Numbered from the stretch's first letter, positions 32,670 through 42,428 are shown. The stretch is DNA of 43,939 bases from Gammaproteobacteria bacterium (GCA_018815765.1 JAHIWM010000056.1:1-43939), one strand, 5' to 3'. Notes: generated by a model not told the origin, from the letters alone. Program-made: numbers and translations.

Positions 32670-34190
32670 TTAGTTATCGGCAAGTTCAGCTATCTTCACT
32701 TTCCAAATAGCAGGTCCTTGTTTATGCACGTTATTTCCCTGACTGTCAACCGCCACTGTGACTGGCATGTCCTCTACATCAAACTCGTAAATCGCTTCCA
32801 TACCTAAATCAGCGAAGGCCACAACGCGGGATTTTTTAATAGCCTTGGAGACTAAATAAGCCGCACCACCTACCGCCATTAAATACACAGCGTTGTGCTC
32901 TTTTATGCTTTCAACGGTTTTATCACCCCGTTCAGACTTACCAATCATGCCAAGTAAACCCATCTGGCCTAACATCAGTTCGGTGAATTTATCCATACGG
33001 GTGGCCGTGGTTGGGCCTGCCGGGCCTACCACTTCAGACCCTACTGCATCGACAGGGCCTACGTAATAAATAAAGCGGTTTTTAAAATCAACACCTTCAG
33101 GCAGCGCTTCACCTTTGGCCATCATATCGGCAATACGTTTATGCGCAGCGTCGCGGCCAGTCAGCATTTTGCCCGACAACAATACAGTTTCACCTGCTTT
33201 CCACTCCAGCACATCAGCAGGAGTCACAGTATCTAAATTGACACGACGTACATTGTTACCAAGTTCCCAGGTCACTTCCGGCCAGTCTTCCAGCTTCGGA
33301 GGTGTTAATACAGCAGGGCCTGAACCATCTAGATGGAAATGCACGTGACGTGTGGCAGCACAGTTAGGGATCATCACCACTGGTTTTGATGCAGCGTGAG
33401 TGGCGACAGATTTGATTTTTACATCAACAACAGTAGTTAAACCACCTAAACCCTGAGCACCAATGCCCAGTTTGTTGACCTTGTCGTACAACTCAATACG
33501 CAGTTTTTCATCGGCCGTTTCAGCGCCTTTTTCCAGCAAGTCCTGAATATCCACAGGCTCCATCAAGGCTTCTTTGGCCAGTACTGCGGCTTTTTCTGCA
33601 GTACCACCAATGCCTATGCCCAACATGCCTGGTGGACACCAGCCAGCACCCATTTTAGGCAGAGTTTCCAATACCCATTCAACCACTGAGTCAGATGGAT
33701 TTAACATCACCATTTTAGTTTTGTTTTCAGAACCGCCGCCTTTGGCAGCTATAGCAACTTCGACATGATGACCTGCAATCATATCGATATGCACCACTGA
33801 CGGCGTATTGTCCTGGGTGTTTTTACGAGCACCTGCAGGGTCAGCCACAATAGAAGCGCGCAGCGGATTATGTGGGTTCAGATAAGCACGGCGTGTACCT
33901 TCATCCACCATTTGCTGCACTGTCATATCGGTTTTATCCCATTTGACATCCATACCGATTTTAACAAAACAAGTGACAATACCTGTGTCCTGACAAATAG
34001 GTCTGTTGCCTTCAGCCGACATACGGGAGTTGATCAGAATTTGGGCTATGGCGTCTTTAGCGGCCTGGTTTTGTTCTTTGTGATAGGCCTTTTCCAGGGC
34101 CTGCACAAAATCCAGCGGATGATAAAAAGAGATGTACTGCAATGCATCTTCGATGCTGTCGATAAAGTCTTGCTGGCGAATGACGGTCAT
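32670..34190 (-). CDS. fum: Class I fumarate hydratase (iron-sulfur, FumA/FumB type)
   Basis: A 506-residue enzyme that interconverts fumarate and L-malate in the citric acid cycle with a labile [4Fe-4S] cluster. The cluster cysteines are C66 in RPICQDTG, C185 in GWCPPG and C277 in PNCAATRH. Residues 1-320 are the alpha domain and about 330-506 the beta domain, fused as in E. coli FumA (548 residues) but shorter, the length seen in Shewanella-like bacteria. The beta domain has GPAGPTTATRMDKFT. AAGGGC five bases before ATG 34190 supports the start. It diverges from pabB across a short region with a palindrome, and has its own terminator, so it is a single-gene unit. The oxygen-sensitive cluster is known for this class. 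Confidence 0.95.
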   Translation of the reverse strand: MTVIRQQDFIDSIEDALQYISFYHPLDFVQALEKAYHKEQNQAAKDAIAQILINSRMSAEGNRPICQDTGIVTCFVKIGMDVKWDKTDMTVQQMVDEGTRRAYLNPHNPLRASIVADPAGARKNTQDNTPSVVHIDMIAGHHVEVAIAAKGGGSENKTKMVMLNPSDSVVEWVLETLPKMGAGWCPPGMLGIGIGGTAEKAAVLAKEALMEPVDIQDLLEKGAETADEKLRIELYDKVNKLGIGAQGLGGLTTVVDVKIKSVATHAASKPVVMIPNCAATRHVHFHLDGSGPAVLTPPKLEDWPEVTWELGNNVRRVNLDTVTPADVLEWKAGETVLLSGKMLTGRDAAHKRIADMMAKGEALPEGVDFKNRFIYYVGPVDAVGSEVVGPAGPTTATRMDKFTELMLGQMGLLGMIGKSERGDKTVESIKEHNAVYLMAVGGAAYLVSKAIKKSRVVAFADLGMEAIYEFDVEDMPVTVAVDSQGNNVHKQGPAIWKVKIAELADN

Positions 34191-34245
34191 ATTGTGCCCT
34201 TAAATGTAGCCCCAGTCTGCTCTGGCGGCATTTTCTATGTTCAGG

Positions 34246-34274
34246 TTAACTAATATCAGTTGGGCTGATATGAT
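34246..34274 (+). promoter_or_regulatory. Predicted pabB promoter with a palindrome in the spacer
   Basis: TTAACT (34246-34251) and TATGAT (34269-34274) are 17 bases apart and match consensus at 4/6 and 5/6. ATATCAG-ttggg-CTGATAT (34253-34271) lies in the spacer and touches the -10; it could bind a repressor or serve the divergent fumarase gene. Confidence 0.45.
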
Positions 34275-34347
34275 ACAGCGCAACAGATCCAGCGGCTAGC
34301 CACTTACCGTATTTTTGCCGGAATTAGCCCGTTTTATGAGACGACTT

Positions 34348-35739
34348 ATGTCAAAGTTTTTAAAGTTAGATGCCAAAGCGCCGCATCTGCTGGAGTATTT
34401 TTCTGCGATAGCAGCAGAGCCTTGGGCCATGCTGCTCGACTCGGCCGCAAGCAATCACGTCAATAGTCGTTTTGATATTCTGGTGGCTCGTCCTGTCGCG
34501 ACACTCGTCTATCAGAAAGGTCTGTTGACTCAAACCGAACAAGACCAAAGCCAACTGCTGCAAATGGACCCTTTTGGCGCATTGCAGCAACTGACCAGTC
34601 GTTATTTTCCGGATAACCCAGCGCTATCAGATCATGCTGATTTACCTTTTGTCGGTGGTGCTTTAGGTTATTTTGGTTACGACTTAGGCTCTGTGATTGA
34701 ACCTGTGCCACAAGCTGCCGACACGGGAGCTTTGTTGCCTGATATGGCGGTTGGTATTTATCTGTGGGCGCTGATTCTGGATAAACAACAACAGCAACTT
34801 TGGTATGTGGATTACCGCGGAGATGCAGCAAGCCACTGGGCACAAACATCCACACTTTTTACTGCAACAGCACAAAGCAAAGCTTTTGAATTAACCTCTG
34901 AATGGCAGGCCAATATGGACAAGGCCAGTTACAGCAAGAAGTTTGATCAGGTACAAAATTATCTGCAAAGCGGTGATTGTTATCAGATTAATTTAGCCCA
35001 GCGTTTTGAAGCCGGCTACAGCGGCGATGAATGGCAGGCCTATTTAACCTTACGCAGTAAAAATGCGGCGCCATTTTCCGCCTTTTTGCGTTTGCCTCAA
35101 GCTGCAGTGTTAAGTTTGTCGCCGGAACGTTTTTTACAACTCAAAGCCGGGCAAGTGGAAACCAAACCTATTAAAGGCACCAGACCCCGCTTTGCTGATC
35201 CACAGCTTGACCAACAAAGTGCGGAAGAGCTGCAAGCATCACCAAAAGACAGAGCTGAAAATGTAATGATTGTCGACTTATTGCGAAACGATTTAGGCAA
35301 ACATTGTATACCTGGCACGGTCAAAGTACCTGCTTTGTTTGCGATTGAGTCTTTCCCTGCAGTACATCATCTGGTCAGCACTATTACTGGTACCTTAAGC
35401 CCTGGCGCTGATGCCTGTGATTTATTACGCGGCGCTTTCCCCGGCGGCTCTATCACAGGTGCCCCTAAAGTGCGGGCTATGCAGATTATTGCGGAATTAG
35501 AACCCAACAGCCGCTCTGTCTATTGTGGTGCTGTGGGTTATATCAACAGCAGCGGTGATATGGATACCAATATTGCCATCCGCACTTTAGTAATGGCGCA
35601 AGGCAAAGCCTACTGTTGGGCTGGTGGTGGCATAGTGGCTGACTCAGAAGTGAATGCTGAATACGAAGAAACCTTTCATAAGGTGAATAAAATATTGCCT
35701 TTGCTGGGTCAGGTAAAGCCTTCGGTATCAACGGAGTAA
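34348..35739 (+). CDS. pabB: Aminodeoxychorismate synthase component I
   Basis: A 463-residue chorismate-binding enzyme that aminates chorismate to 4-amino-4-deoxychorismate for folate synthesis, using ammonia from PabA. The N-terminal region EPWAMLLDSA and NSRFDILVARP matches PabB rather than TrpE. In the catalytic domain, SPERFLQL, PIKGTRPR, SPKDRAENVMIVDLLRNDLG, GGSITGAPKVRAM and NIAIRTLV are all present; the KGT lysine is the one that marks aminodeoxychorismate synthase. The frame is open from TTG 34315 and includes ATGs at 34336 and 34348. The later ATG aligns best with PabB and has a GAGACGA purine run upstream; 34336 remains possible. Its stop overlaps the nudL ribosome binding site, so the two are coupled. 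pabA is not in the window. Confidence 0.93.
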   Translation: MSKFLKLDAKAPHLLEYFSAIAAEPWAMLLDSAASNHVNSRFDILVARPVATLVYQKGLLTQTEQDQSQLLQMDPFGALQQLTSRYFPDNPALSDHADLPFVGGALGYFGYDLGSVIEPVPQAADTGALLPDMAVGIYLWALILDKQQQQLWYVDYRGDAASHWAQTSTLFTATAQSKAFELTSEWQANMDKASYSKKFDQVQNYLQSGDCYQINLAQRFEAGYSGDEWQAYLTLRSKNAAPFSAFLRLPQAAVLSLSPERFLQLKAGQVETKPIKGTRPRFADPQLDQQSAEELQASPKDRAENVMIVDLLRNDLGKHCIPGTVKVPALFAIESFPAVHHLVSTITGTLSPGADACDLLRGAFPGGSITGAPKVRAMQIIAELEPNSRSVYCGAVGYINSSGDMDTNIAIRTLVMAQGKAYCWAGGGIVADSEVNAEYEETFHKVNKILPLLGQVKPSVSTE

Positions 35740-35743
35740 CCGC

Positions 35744-36307
35744 ATGAACCGTCAGCAGTTTTTACAACGCTTTTTCCTTCAACCCAGTAAGCAGTCTGTG
35801 TTGCTTCAGGTTGAGAAAAGTAAAGCTGCGGCTGTATTATTGGTATTGCGTGAACAACAAGGCGAGCTGCAACTGCTGTTGACCAAACGCAGCTCTGATT
35901 TACGCCATCATCCGGGGCAAATTAGTTTCCCCGGCGGCAAAATTGAAGCCAATGAACAGAGCCAACAGGCCGCTTTACGTGAAACTCATGAAGAAACCGG
36001 CATAGCGCCAAAACAGCTACAACTGATTGGGCAATTACCTAGTTACGCCACAGGCACAGGTTTTTTAATTCAGCCCTGGATTGCCTTTTTAACCGAAGAG
36101 GTCGAGCTTCAATTGCAGGCTTCTGAAGTCGAATCGGCGTTTTGGCTGCCTTTGCCTTTTGTGTTTGCCCCACAAAATACCCACAGCGAGTATTTTGCTA
36201 TGCACGGTCAGTCGCATTTAGTGCACTTTATGCCTTATGGTCCACACCTGATTTGGGGTGCAACGGCGGCTATTCTCTATTCGCTCAAGCAGCAATTGCA
36301 TTTTTAA
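35744..36307 (+). CDS. nudL: CoA pyrophosphatase (NudL-type Nudix hydrolase)
   Basis: A 187-residue Nudix enzyme, close to the 192 residues of E. coli NudL (YeaB). The family (UPF0035) motif appears as LLTKRSSDLRHHPGQISFPG (about 45-64), directly joined to the Nudix box, with G65, E71, R79-E80 and E83-E84 in place. Enzymes of this type cut CoA and its derivatives to 3',5'-ADP and phosphopantetheine; activity on this protein is inferred. The start ATG 35744 is four bases after the pabB stop, and the GGAG in front of it overlaps that stop. The pabB-nudL-sdaA order is the same as in E. coli, which supports the name. Confidence 0.9.
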   Translation: MNRQQFLQRFFLQPSKQSVLLQVEKSKAAAVLLVLREQQGELQLLLTKRSSDLRHHPGQISFPGGKIEANEQSQQAALRETHEETGIAPKQLQLIGQLPSYATGTGFLIQPWIAFLTEEVELQLQASEVESAFWLPLPFVFAPQNTHSEYFAMHGQSHLVHFMPYGPHLIWGATAAILYSLKQQLHF

Positions 36308-36398
36308 TTTCGTCAAGACCCGCGTATCACTGTAATCAATTCCGCACACTACCGCTGACATATCTGCTGTAATAAGCACCGACCAGTTACAAAGCGAG

Positions 36399-36427
36399 TT
36401 ACGAAATCAATTTGCTTCCGTTAGAAT
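36399..36427 (+). promoter_or_regulatory. Possible sdaA promoter
   Basis: TTACGA (36399-36404) and TAGAAT (36422-36427) are 17 bases apart. The -10 matches at 5/6, the -35 at only 3/6. It lies in the 155-base gap between nudL and sdaA, 36 bases before the start. Confidence 0.35.
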
Positions 36428-36462
36428 GGCGCCCAATTCTTATAACTAAAAGCAGGATCCGA

Positions 36463-37842
36463 ATGATTATTAGTGCTTTTGATATGTTCAGCATTGGTAT
36501 TGGCCCATCCAGTTCTCACACCGTAGGCCCAATGCGTGCAGCTAAAAAATTCTGTGAAAATCTACAAACCATGGGTTTGTTTGATCAAGTCACCAGTGTG
36601 AAAGCTGAGCTGTTTGGTTCGTTAGGTCAAACCGGTATTGGCCACGGCACAGGTAAAGCCGTCATTTTAGGTTTATCCGGTTTTTTACCGGAAAACATCG
36701 AACCCGATGCTATCCCAGGCTTATTAAAAAAGGTCGATGACACTCAGCAAATACTGCTGGACCAACAACATTGTGTCGCATTTCCACGGGAAGGCGCTAT
36801 TGTATTTCACCGCCGCAAAACCTTAAAAGAGCATTCAAATGGCATGGAGCTGATCGCTTATGCTGGCCATGAAGTAGTGTTCAGCGAAATATATTTTTCG
36901 ATTGGCGGTGGTTTTATTGTCAAAGCCGAAGATTTTGCCAAAGAAAAAGAAGCTGCCAGTCAGTTTGCTGCTGATAATCCGCCGCCTTTCCCTTTTGAAA
37001 GTGGTGCAGAGCTGATGAAGCTGTGTAAAGAAAACGGTTTATCCATCGCAGGTTTAATGATGGAAAACGAAAAAGTATTACGCAGTGAACAACAAATTCA
37101 GGACGAGCTGGGTAAAATCTGGTCAACCATGTACGACTGTGTACAACGTGGGATTCGGACCGAAGGTATTTTACCTGGTGGCTTAAAAGTAAAACGCCGT
37201 GCCCCTGCCCTGCATAAACGCTTAATGGCGGAAAAAAGCTCAGATCCATTGCAAGTGATGGACTGGGTAAACTTATTCGCCTTGGCTGTGAATGAAGAAA
37301 ACGCCGCCGGTGGCCGTGTAGTGACAGCCCCAACGAACGGTGCTGCAGGTATTATTCCTGCGGTCTTGATGTATTACGACAAATATATTCAGCCTGTCAC
37401 ACCAGATATCTACTGCCGTTACCTGTTAACAGCAGCAGCTATTGGTATTTTGTATAAAAAGAATGCGTCTATTTCAGGTGCTGAAGTTGGTTGTCAGGGT
37501 GAGGTAGGCGTGGCCTGTTCTATGGCTGCAGGTGCGTTAACTGAGATTTTAGGTGGCTCTGTTGATCATGTAGAAAACGCCGCTGAAATTGGCATGGAAC
37601 ATAACTTAGGTTTAACTTGTGACCCTGTGGGTGGTTTAGTCCAGGTGCCTTGTATTGAGCGTAACGCAATGGGTTCTATTAAAGCCATCAACGCGTCACG
37701 TTTAGCGCTGCGTGGCACGGGCGAGCACAAGGTATCACTGGATAAAGTGATTAAAACCATGTGGGACACAGGCCGTGATATGCAAAGTAAATACAAAGAA
37801 ACATCGCGCGGTGGCTTGGCAGTCAATATTATCGAATGTTAA
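36463..37842 (+). CDS. sdaA: L-serine ammonia-lyase (iron-sulfur, SdaA type)
   Basis: A 459-residue enzyme that converts L-serine to pyruvate and ammonia in the cytoplasm using a [4Fe-4S] cluster. The N-terminal beta domain begins [19 protein letters not shown]. Cluster cysteines are C344 in GCQGEVG, C386 in TCDPVGG and C397 in PCIERN. The last residue is cysteine (C459, NIIEC), as in the Legionella enzyme where the terminal cysteine reaches into the active site as the fourth cluster ligand and is displaced by substrate. E. coli SdaA is 454 residues. The frame is open from TTG 36412, but ATG 36463 after AGGA gives the conserved N-terminus. A TAGAAT box 36 bases upstream may give it its own promoter besides readthrough from pabB-nudL. 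Confidence 0.96.
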   Translation: MIISAFDMFSIGIGPSSSHTVGPMRAAKKFCENLQTMGLFDQVTSVKAELFGSLGQTGIGHGTGKAVILGLSGFLPENIEPDAIPGLLKKVDDTQQILLDQQHCVAFPREGAIVFHRRKTLKEHSNGMELIAYAGHEVVFSEIYFSIGGGFIVKAEDFAKEKEAASQFAADNPPPFPFESGAELMKLCKENGLSIAGLMMENEKVLRSEQQIQDELGKIWSTMYDCVQRGIRTEGILPGGLKVKRRAPALHKRLMAEKSSDPLQVMDWVNLFALAVNEENAAGGRVVTAPTNGAAGIIPAVLMYYDKYIQPVTPDIYCRYLLTAAAIGILYKKNASISGAEVGCQGEVGVACSMAAGALTEILGGSVDHVENAAEIGMEHNLGLTCDPVGGLVQVPCIERNAMGSIKAINASRLALRGTGEHKVSLDKVIKTMWDTGRDMQSKYKETSRGGLAVNIIEC

Positions 37843-37847
37843 ATCCC

Positions 37848-37973
37848 CTTCGTTCTTGAAGCCGCAGTTTTGTTGGCTGCGCTACTTGCCCCAGTCACAT
37901 AGGACTTATATGTTCCTGGGGTCTCGCTCACTTGCCGCCTCGCTGCAACATCAATTACTTTGGGGATTGCATC
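37848..37973. repeat. Dispersed repeat family 1, copy C
   Basis: About 126 bases between sdaA and its terminator, related to copies at 16404 and 23530: TTCGTTCTTGAAGCCGCAG on the left, a palindromic centre with CCCCAGTCACATAGGAC and ATATGTTCCTGGGG, and GCTGCAACATCAATTACTT on the right. It is transcribed as the 3' end of the sdaA message if the promoter is upstream. Confidence 0.7.
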
Positions 37974-37979
37974 GTCCAT

Positions 37980-38007
37980 AAAAAAACCGCCTTTCGGCGG
38001 TTTTTTT
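37980..38007. terminator. Bidirectional terminator between sdaA and the RND permease gene
   Basis: CCGCC-tttc-GGCGG (37987-38000) is flanked by seven A on the left and seven T on the right. It faces the sdaA stop on one side, beyond repeat copy C, and the RND stop (38020) on the other. Confidence 0.9.
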
Positions 38008-38019
38008 GTCTTAGTTATC

Positions 38020-41000
38020 TTACTTCTGCAGCGGTAACTCATCTACCGGATAGATTGTGTCTTCAGGCATTTTGCTTTTAAACAAACCCAAAAAGTCGTC
38101 GAGGATCACATACAGAGCCGGGATTAAAATTAAGGTGATCACTGTCGCAAATAAAATACCGTAAGCCAGTGAGACGGCCATTGGTACCACAATTTGCGCT
38201 TGTAAGCTTTTCTCCAGCACTATAGGCGCCAAACCTAAAAATGTGGTGACTGACGTCAGCATAATAGGCCGGAAACGTCGGGTGCCCGCCCCTACAACAG
38301 CTTCTTTTAATGGCAAGCCATTACGGCGCGATTCGTTGACAAAATCCACCATCACCAGTGAGTCGTTTACTACCACACCAGCCAACGCAATCAGCCCAAA
38401 CAAAGACATAATACTGACACTCAGCCCCAGCAGCATATGGCCTAAAATGGCCCCAATTAAACCAAAAGGGATCACCGACATAATGATCAGCGGTTGAGTG
38501 TAAGATTTCAGTGGTATCGCCAGCAGCGCATAAATGACAAATAACGCCAACAGGAAACCCATGGCTAAGTCTGTCATTGCATCCGCTTCTTCCAGACTTG
38601 CCCCTTCCAATGCGGTTTCAATACCGTATTTTTCCGCCAGTTTCGGCAGCACTTTTTCCTGCAGCTCTTTGGTGATTTTCATAGGTTCAGCCAAAGCTTT
38701 ATCCACTGAAGCACTGATAGTGACAGAACGCTCACCATCCACCCTGTTAATAGCGGAATAACTTGGCTGTGCTTTGTATTCAGCCACCTGAGAGAATGGA
38801 ACTTCGGCGCCTGTCGCGGTACGGATTTTCATATTCTCCAGATTGCCAACAGAGCGACGCTCTTCTTTGGGATAACGCACCATCACTTTGACTTCTTCGC
38901 CGTCACGCTGAATACGCTGCGCTTCAGCACCGTAAAAGCCATGACGCACTTGTGTCGCTAAATCCGACAAGGTGATGCCCAAAGCTTCAGCCTGAGGTTT
39001 GATTTTCAGTACTATTTCGTCGTTACCGCCGCTGATGCTGTCTTCAATGTCATAAACCCCCTGGTACCCTACCATAGCGGCTTTCAGCTCTTCAGTGGCT
39101 AAACGCAGCTGATCCAGTTCTTTGCTTTTCAGCTGGAACGAAATATCACCACCACCACCGCCACTGGTAGAAGAGAATATTTGCAGTGTTTTTACACCGG
39201 CAATTTCCGGGATTTGCTCCCGCCACAAGCGCACAAACTCATTGGCATCTATAGTACGGCCTTCACTTTTCTCCAGCTCAATCACCAACTCGCCATTGGT
39301 ATCAGACTGAGTGAAGGTTAAACGATGCTTCATCAAACCTTCTTCGCCTGAAGCGATGATTTGCTCGTTGGTTTTCACCAAAGCGGTTTCCAGTTGCTGC
39401 ATCGCCTGCACTGTTGCTTTACCGGATGAACCTTCCATCATGGTTAAATTGGCGTTGATAAAGTCACTTGGAATATTAGGGAAAAACACCCAGCGCACAT
39501 GACCACCGGCCATCAGGCCTATCATCAGCACCATCATGGCAAAAAAGCTGGTCGCCGTGATATAGCGGTATTCAATACACCATTCTATGGCGCGTTTATA
39601 ACGGCCAAATACAAAACGATCGGTGGCGCCTGACACTTTAAGACGGACAAATTTTAAGCCATTGCTACAAGCTCGTCCCATGCCGTAAAACAGGCCTTTA
39701 CGCTGTTGGTCCCAAGGTTTACTGTCCATCGCTATTAAATGCGCAGGCAAAATAAACTTGGATTCGACCATAGAAAAAATCAAACATAAAATGACCACCC
39801 AGGCGATAGACTCCCAGATAGGTCCTTGTGGACCACCTACCATCAGCATAGGAATAAAGGCAGCAATAGTGGTCATTACCCCAAAAGTGGCCGGCATAGC
39901 AACACGCTGAGCACCACGGATCACAGTTTCAGCCGACTTACCGTACTTTTCAATTTCGGTGTAGGCGCTCTCCCCTATGATGATGGCATCATCCACCAGA
40001 ATCCCCAGCACCAGAATAAAACCAAACAAGCTGATCATATTGATGGAGACATCAAACATCGCCAGTGGCATCAAGGCTATAGTGCCAAGGAAACAAACCG
40101 GAATACCCACCATCACCCAAAAAGCCACGCGGAATTCAAGGAACAAGGTTAAGCTGATCAGCACCAAAAGTGCGCCCATCAGCATATTGTCTGTCATCAA
40201 ATCCAAACGGCCCTGCAGGTAATAACTGGAATCGCCCCAATAATCTATATTCATGCTGTCGGGTAAGTCAGTCTTTTTCTTCACGACATAGTCTTTCACC
40301 ACAGCAGCAATTTTTAAGGTGTTGTCTTCACCCACTGCATCGACTTTAATCGACACCGAAGGTTTGCCGTTAAAGGTAGAGTAAGACTCCATTTCAACAA
40401 AACCGTCTTTGATTGTGGCAATATCACCCAATAATAAACGGGTGCCATCAGCTCTGTTGATCAGTACTATGTCGGCGAAGTCCTGCTGCCTATAGGCCTG
40501 GCCTTTGGCACGCAACAGAATATTACCGTTGTCGGCTTTAATAGAACCACCAGGTAAATCCACTGAGCTGCCGCGTACAGCAGCTACCATTTGATCAAAG
40601 GTTAAGCCGTATTCACGCAGTTTATGCTCAGAGACTTCGATCGAAACTTCGTAGTCTAAAGCGCCAACCACTTCCACTTTACTGACGCCAGGTAGCTTTT
40701 TCAGTTCATCCCGCACATCTTTGGCAAACTCTTTTAAACCACGCTGATCGGTATCACCATACACAGATAACCACAGCACATTGCTCTGGAATTTGGTGTT
40801 GTACACCACAGGACGTTCCGTTTGTTCAGGAAAAGACGAGATGGAGTCCACCTGCATCTTAATTTCATTCATCACTTCCTGAATGTCATACCCAGACTGA
40901 ATTTCCACATTAACAGTGGCCAGGCCTTCAACGGCGTTAGAACGGATTTTTTTAATACCATTGAGGCTTCGTAGTGACTCCTCAATTTTGTCGACTATGC

Positions 41001-41208
41001 CCTCTTCGACTTCCTGTGGCGCAGCACCTAAATAAGCCACACGAATAGTGACTTGCTCTAACTGGATTTCAGGGAAGGTTTGTTTTTTGATGGTAAACAC
41101 GCTGGCAATACCAGCCAGCAATAAAATCACCATCAGTAAGTTAGATGCCACGCTGTTGCGGGCAAACCAGGCTAACCAGCCTTTATGGGTTTGATCCAAC
41201 TGCTGCAT
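38020..41208 (-). CDS. RND-family efflux transporter permease
   Basis: A 1062-residue inner-membrane pump subunit of the AcrB superfamily, with two repeated halves, each of six membrane segments and a large periplasmic domain. The proton-relay aspartates of segment 4 are D406 and D407 in GILVDDAII. In segment 10 the AcrB lysine position falls in GVVVNDSLVMVDF, where the lysine is missing and Asn-Asp occurs, as in several less-studied RND groups. The first segment starts near residue 16 and the N-terminus lacks the phenylalanine-rich loop of AcrB. It works with the fusion protein encoded upstream, whose stop overlaps the ATG by one base (TGATG). No outer-membrane channel gene is nearby, so a TolC-like partner encoded elsewhere is likely. 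Substrates are unknown. Confidence 0.93.
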   Translation of the reverse strand: MQQLDQTHKGWLAWFARNSVASNLLMVILLLAGIASVFTIKKQTFPEIQLEQVTIRVAYLGAAPQEVEEGIVDKIEESLRSLNGIKKIRSNAVEGLATVNVEIQSGYDIQEVMNEIKMQVDSISSFPEQTERPVVYNTKFQSNVLWLSVYGDTDQRGLKEFAKDVRDELKKLPGVSKVEVVGALDYEVSIEVSEHKLREYGLTFDQMVAAVRGSSVDLPGGSIKADNGNILLRAKGQAYRQQDFADIVLINRADGTRLLLGDIATIKDGFVEMESYSTFNGKPSVSIKVDAVGEDNTLKIAAVVKDYVVKKKTDLPDSMNIDYWGDSSYYLQGRLDLMTDNMLMGALLVLISLTLFLEFRVAFWVMVGIPVCFLGTIALMPLAMFDVSINMISLFGFILVLGILVDDAIIIGESAYTEIEKYGKSAETVIRGAQRVAMPATFGVMTTIAAFIPMLMVGGPQGPIWESIAWVVILCLIFSMVESKFILPAHLIAMDSKPWDQQRKGLFYGMGRACSNGLKFVRLKVSGATDRFVFGRYKRAIEWCIEYRYITATSFFAMMVLMIGLMAGGHVRWVFFPNIPSDFINANLTMMEGSSGKATVQAMQQLETALVKTNEQIIASGEEGLMKHRLTFTQSDTNGELVIELEKSEGRTIDANEFVRLWREQIPEIAGVKTLQIFSSTSGGGGGDISFQLKSKELDQLRLATEELKAAMVGYQGVYDIEDSISGGNDEIVLKIKPQAEALGITLSDLATQVRHGFYGAEAQRIQRDGEEVKVMVRYPKEERRSVGNLENMKIRTATGAEVPFSQVAEYKAQPSYSAINRVDGERSVTISASVDKALAEPMKITKELQEKVLPKLAEKYGIETALEGASLEEADAMTDLAMGFLLALFVIYALLAIPLKSYTQPLIIMSVIPFGLIGAILGHMLLGLSVSIMSLFGLIALAGVVVNDSLVMVDFVNESRRNGLPLKEAVVGAGTRRFRPIMLTSVTTFLGLAPIVLEKSLQAQIVVPMAVSLAYGILFATVITLILIPALYVILDDFLGLFKSKMPEDTIYPVDELPLQK

Positions 41209-42428
41209 CAGCGTTTTTCTCCAGATCCAGTGGCGGCTATCGCTGCTTTATCTTTTTCAGCGTCATCCACCGCAGTTTCGGCTGATGTGCGAAGTGCCAT
41301 CCCTTCCAGCGGATTGGCAATTGCAGTTAATACCAGTTGCTCACCCGAATCTAAACCTGCACTGATATAGGCATACTCTTCATCCATCCGCTGCACTGTA
41401 ACAGTGCGGATATGCAGCTTATTATCACTGCCGATGGTTAATACTTTTTGATCCGGTTTTAATAAATGCCGATCAACCAACACCAGATTGTCGCCATTTT
41501 TGCCATCAATACGGGCTTTGACAAAACGGCCAAAACGCAGAGGAGCCTGACCATCCGCTTTTAAACGGTAGGGGTCTTTAATTTCGGCCACCGCATAAAT
41601 GACACGGTTTTCATCATCCAGCATGCCTTCGGTACGCACTAATCTGGCGTCCCAGTTCAACTGTTGACCAGCAACCTCTGCTGACAACAAGACTTCAGGT
41701 TGCTGCTGCTCTGAGGGTGTTAACCCAGGCATGTTCAAATAACCCACATCGTTATCCGATAAAGGCAAGCGCACTTCCGCCACATCAGTGCCGTAAATAG
41801 TGCCTAAGTCAAAACCACGGCTGATAAACTGACCGATATTGGCATTTTTAACTTTGACTATGCCATCGTAAGGCGCGCGGATTTCAGTACGGATCAAATT
41901 ACGGCGGGCGTTCTCCAGTTCAGCTTCAGCAGAACGCACATTGGCTAATTCCTGTGCCAGTTGTGGACGGCGTAAACCAAGTTCCGGTGCCTTACCTGCA
42001 CTAAATGAACTCCACTCTTCAGCAGCCACTTTGCCGCGGGCTTTTTCTTCCTCTAATAACGCCTGAGCGCGAGCCAGATTCGCCTCTGCTAGTTTGACCG
42101 CCGTTAGATAGTCGTATTGCTCAACTTGAATAAGTAAGTCACCAGCGCGGAAAAAACCACCTTCAATAAAGTTATCCGCTACTTTGACAATCACACCATT
42201 CACTTCAGAGGTCAGACTGGTGATGACTTTAGGTTGAACAGAGCCCTGAGACCAGACCTGATACGTCAGGTTTTGTCGGCTGACGGGTTTTACTTCAACA
42301 AATAAATTTTTCCGCTCTTCTTTTTTTTGCTCTGGTGGTTTTTTTCCTGCCACAAAAGCTGAAGCAAGAATGACTGCGCCCACCACAATCAATACCGGAA
42401 CCCCTGCTTTTATCCACTTGCCTGCCAT
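41208..42428 (-). CDS. RND efflux periplasmic adaptor (membrane fusion protein)
   Basis: A 406-residue HlyD/AcrA-like adaptor with one N-terminal anchor (about 8-26) and no lipobox cysteine, so it is held by the membrane segment. The lipoyl halves are split around a helical hairpin: EVNGVIVKVADNFIEGGFFRAGD on one side and IRAPYDGIVKVKNANIGQFI on the other, with the hairpin (about 110-180, rich in Glu, Ala and Leu) between. A beta-barrel follows with RFGRFVKARID, and the last 25 residues are acidic and low in complexity. Start ATG 42428 is six bases after AAAGGA; the frame extends six codons to a GTG at 42446. It is the first gene of the two-gene pump unit and overlaps the permease start by one base. 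Confidence 0.92.
   Translation of the reverse strand: MAGKWIKAGVPVLIVVGAVILASAFVAGKKPPEQKKEERKNLFVEVKPVSRQNLTYQVWSQGSVQPKVITSLTSEVNGVIVKVADNFIEGGFFRAGDLLIQVEQYDYLTAVKLAEANLARAQALLEEEKARGKVAAEEWSSFSAGKAPELGLRRPQLAQELANVRSAEAELENARRNLIRTEIRAPYDGIVKVKNANIGQFISRGFDLGTIYGTDVAEVRLPLSDNDVGYLNMPGLTPSEQQQPEVLLSAEVAGQQLNWDARLVRTEGMLDDENRVIYAVAEIKDPYRLKADGQAPLRFGRFVKARIDGKNGDNLVLVDRHLLKPDQKVLTIGSDNKLHIRTVTVQRMDEEYAYISAGLDSGEQLVLTAIANPLEGMALRTSAETAVDDAEKDKAAIAATGSGEKR

Noticed and set aside
38020-42428. Complete tripartite efflux system
   Set aside because: No outer-membrane channel gene lies near; only permease and adaptor are present, so a three-gene operon cannot be claimed.
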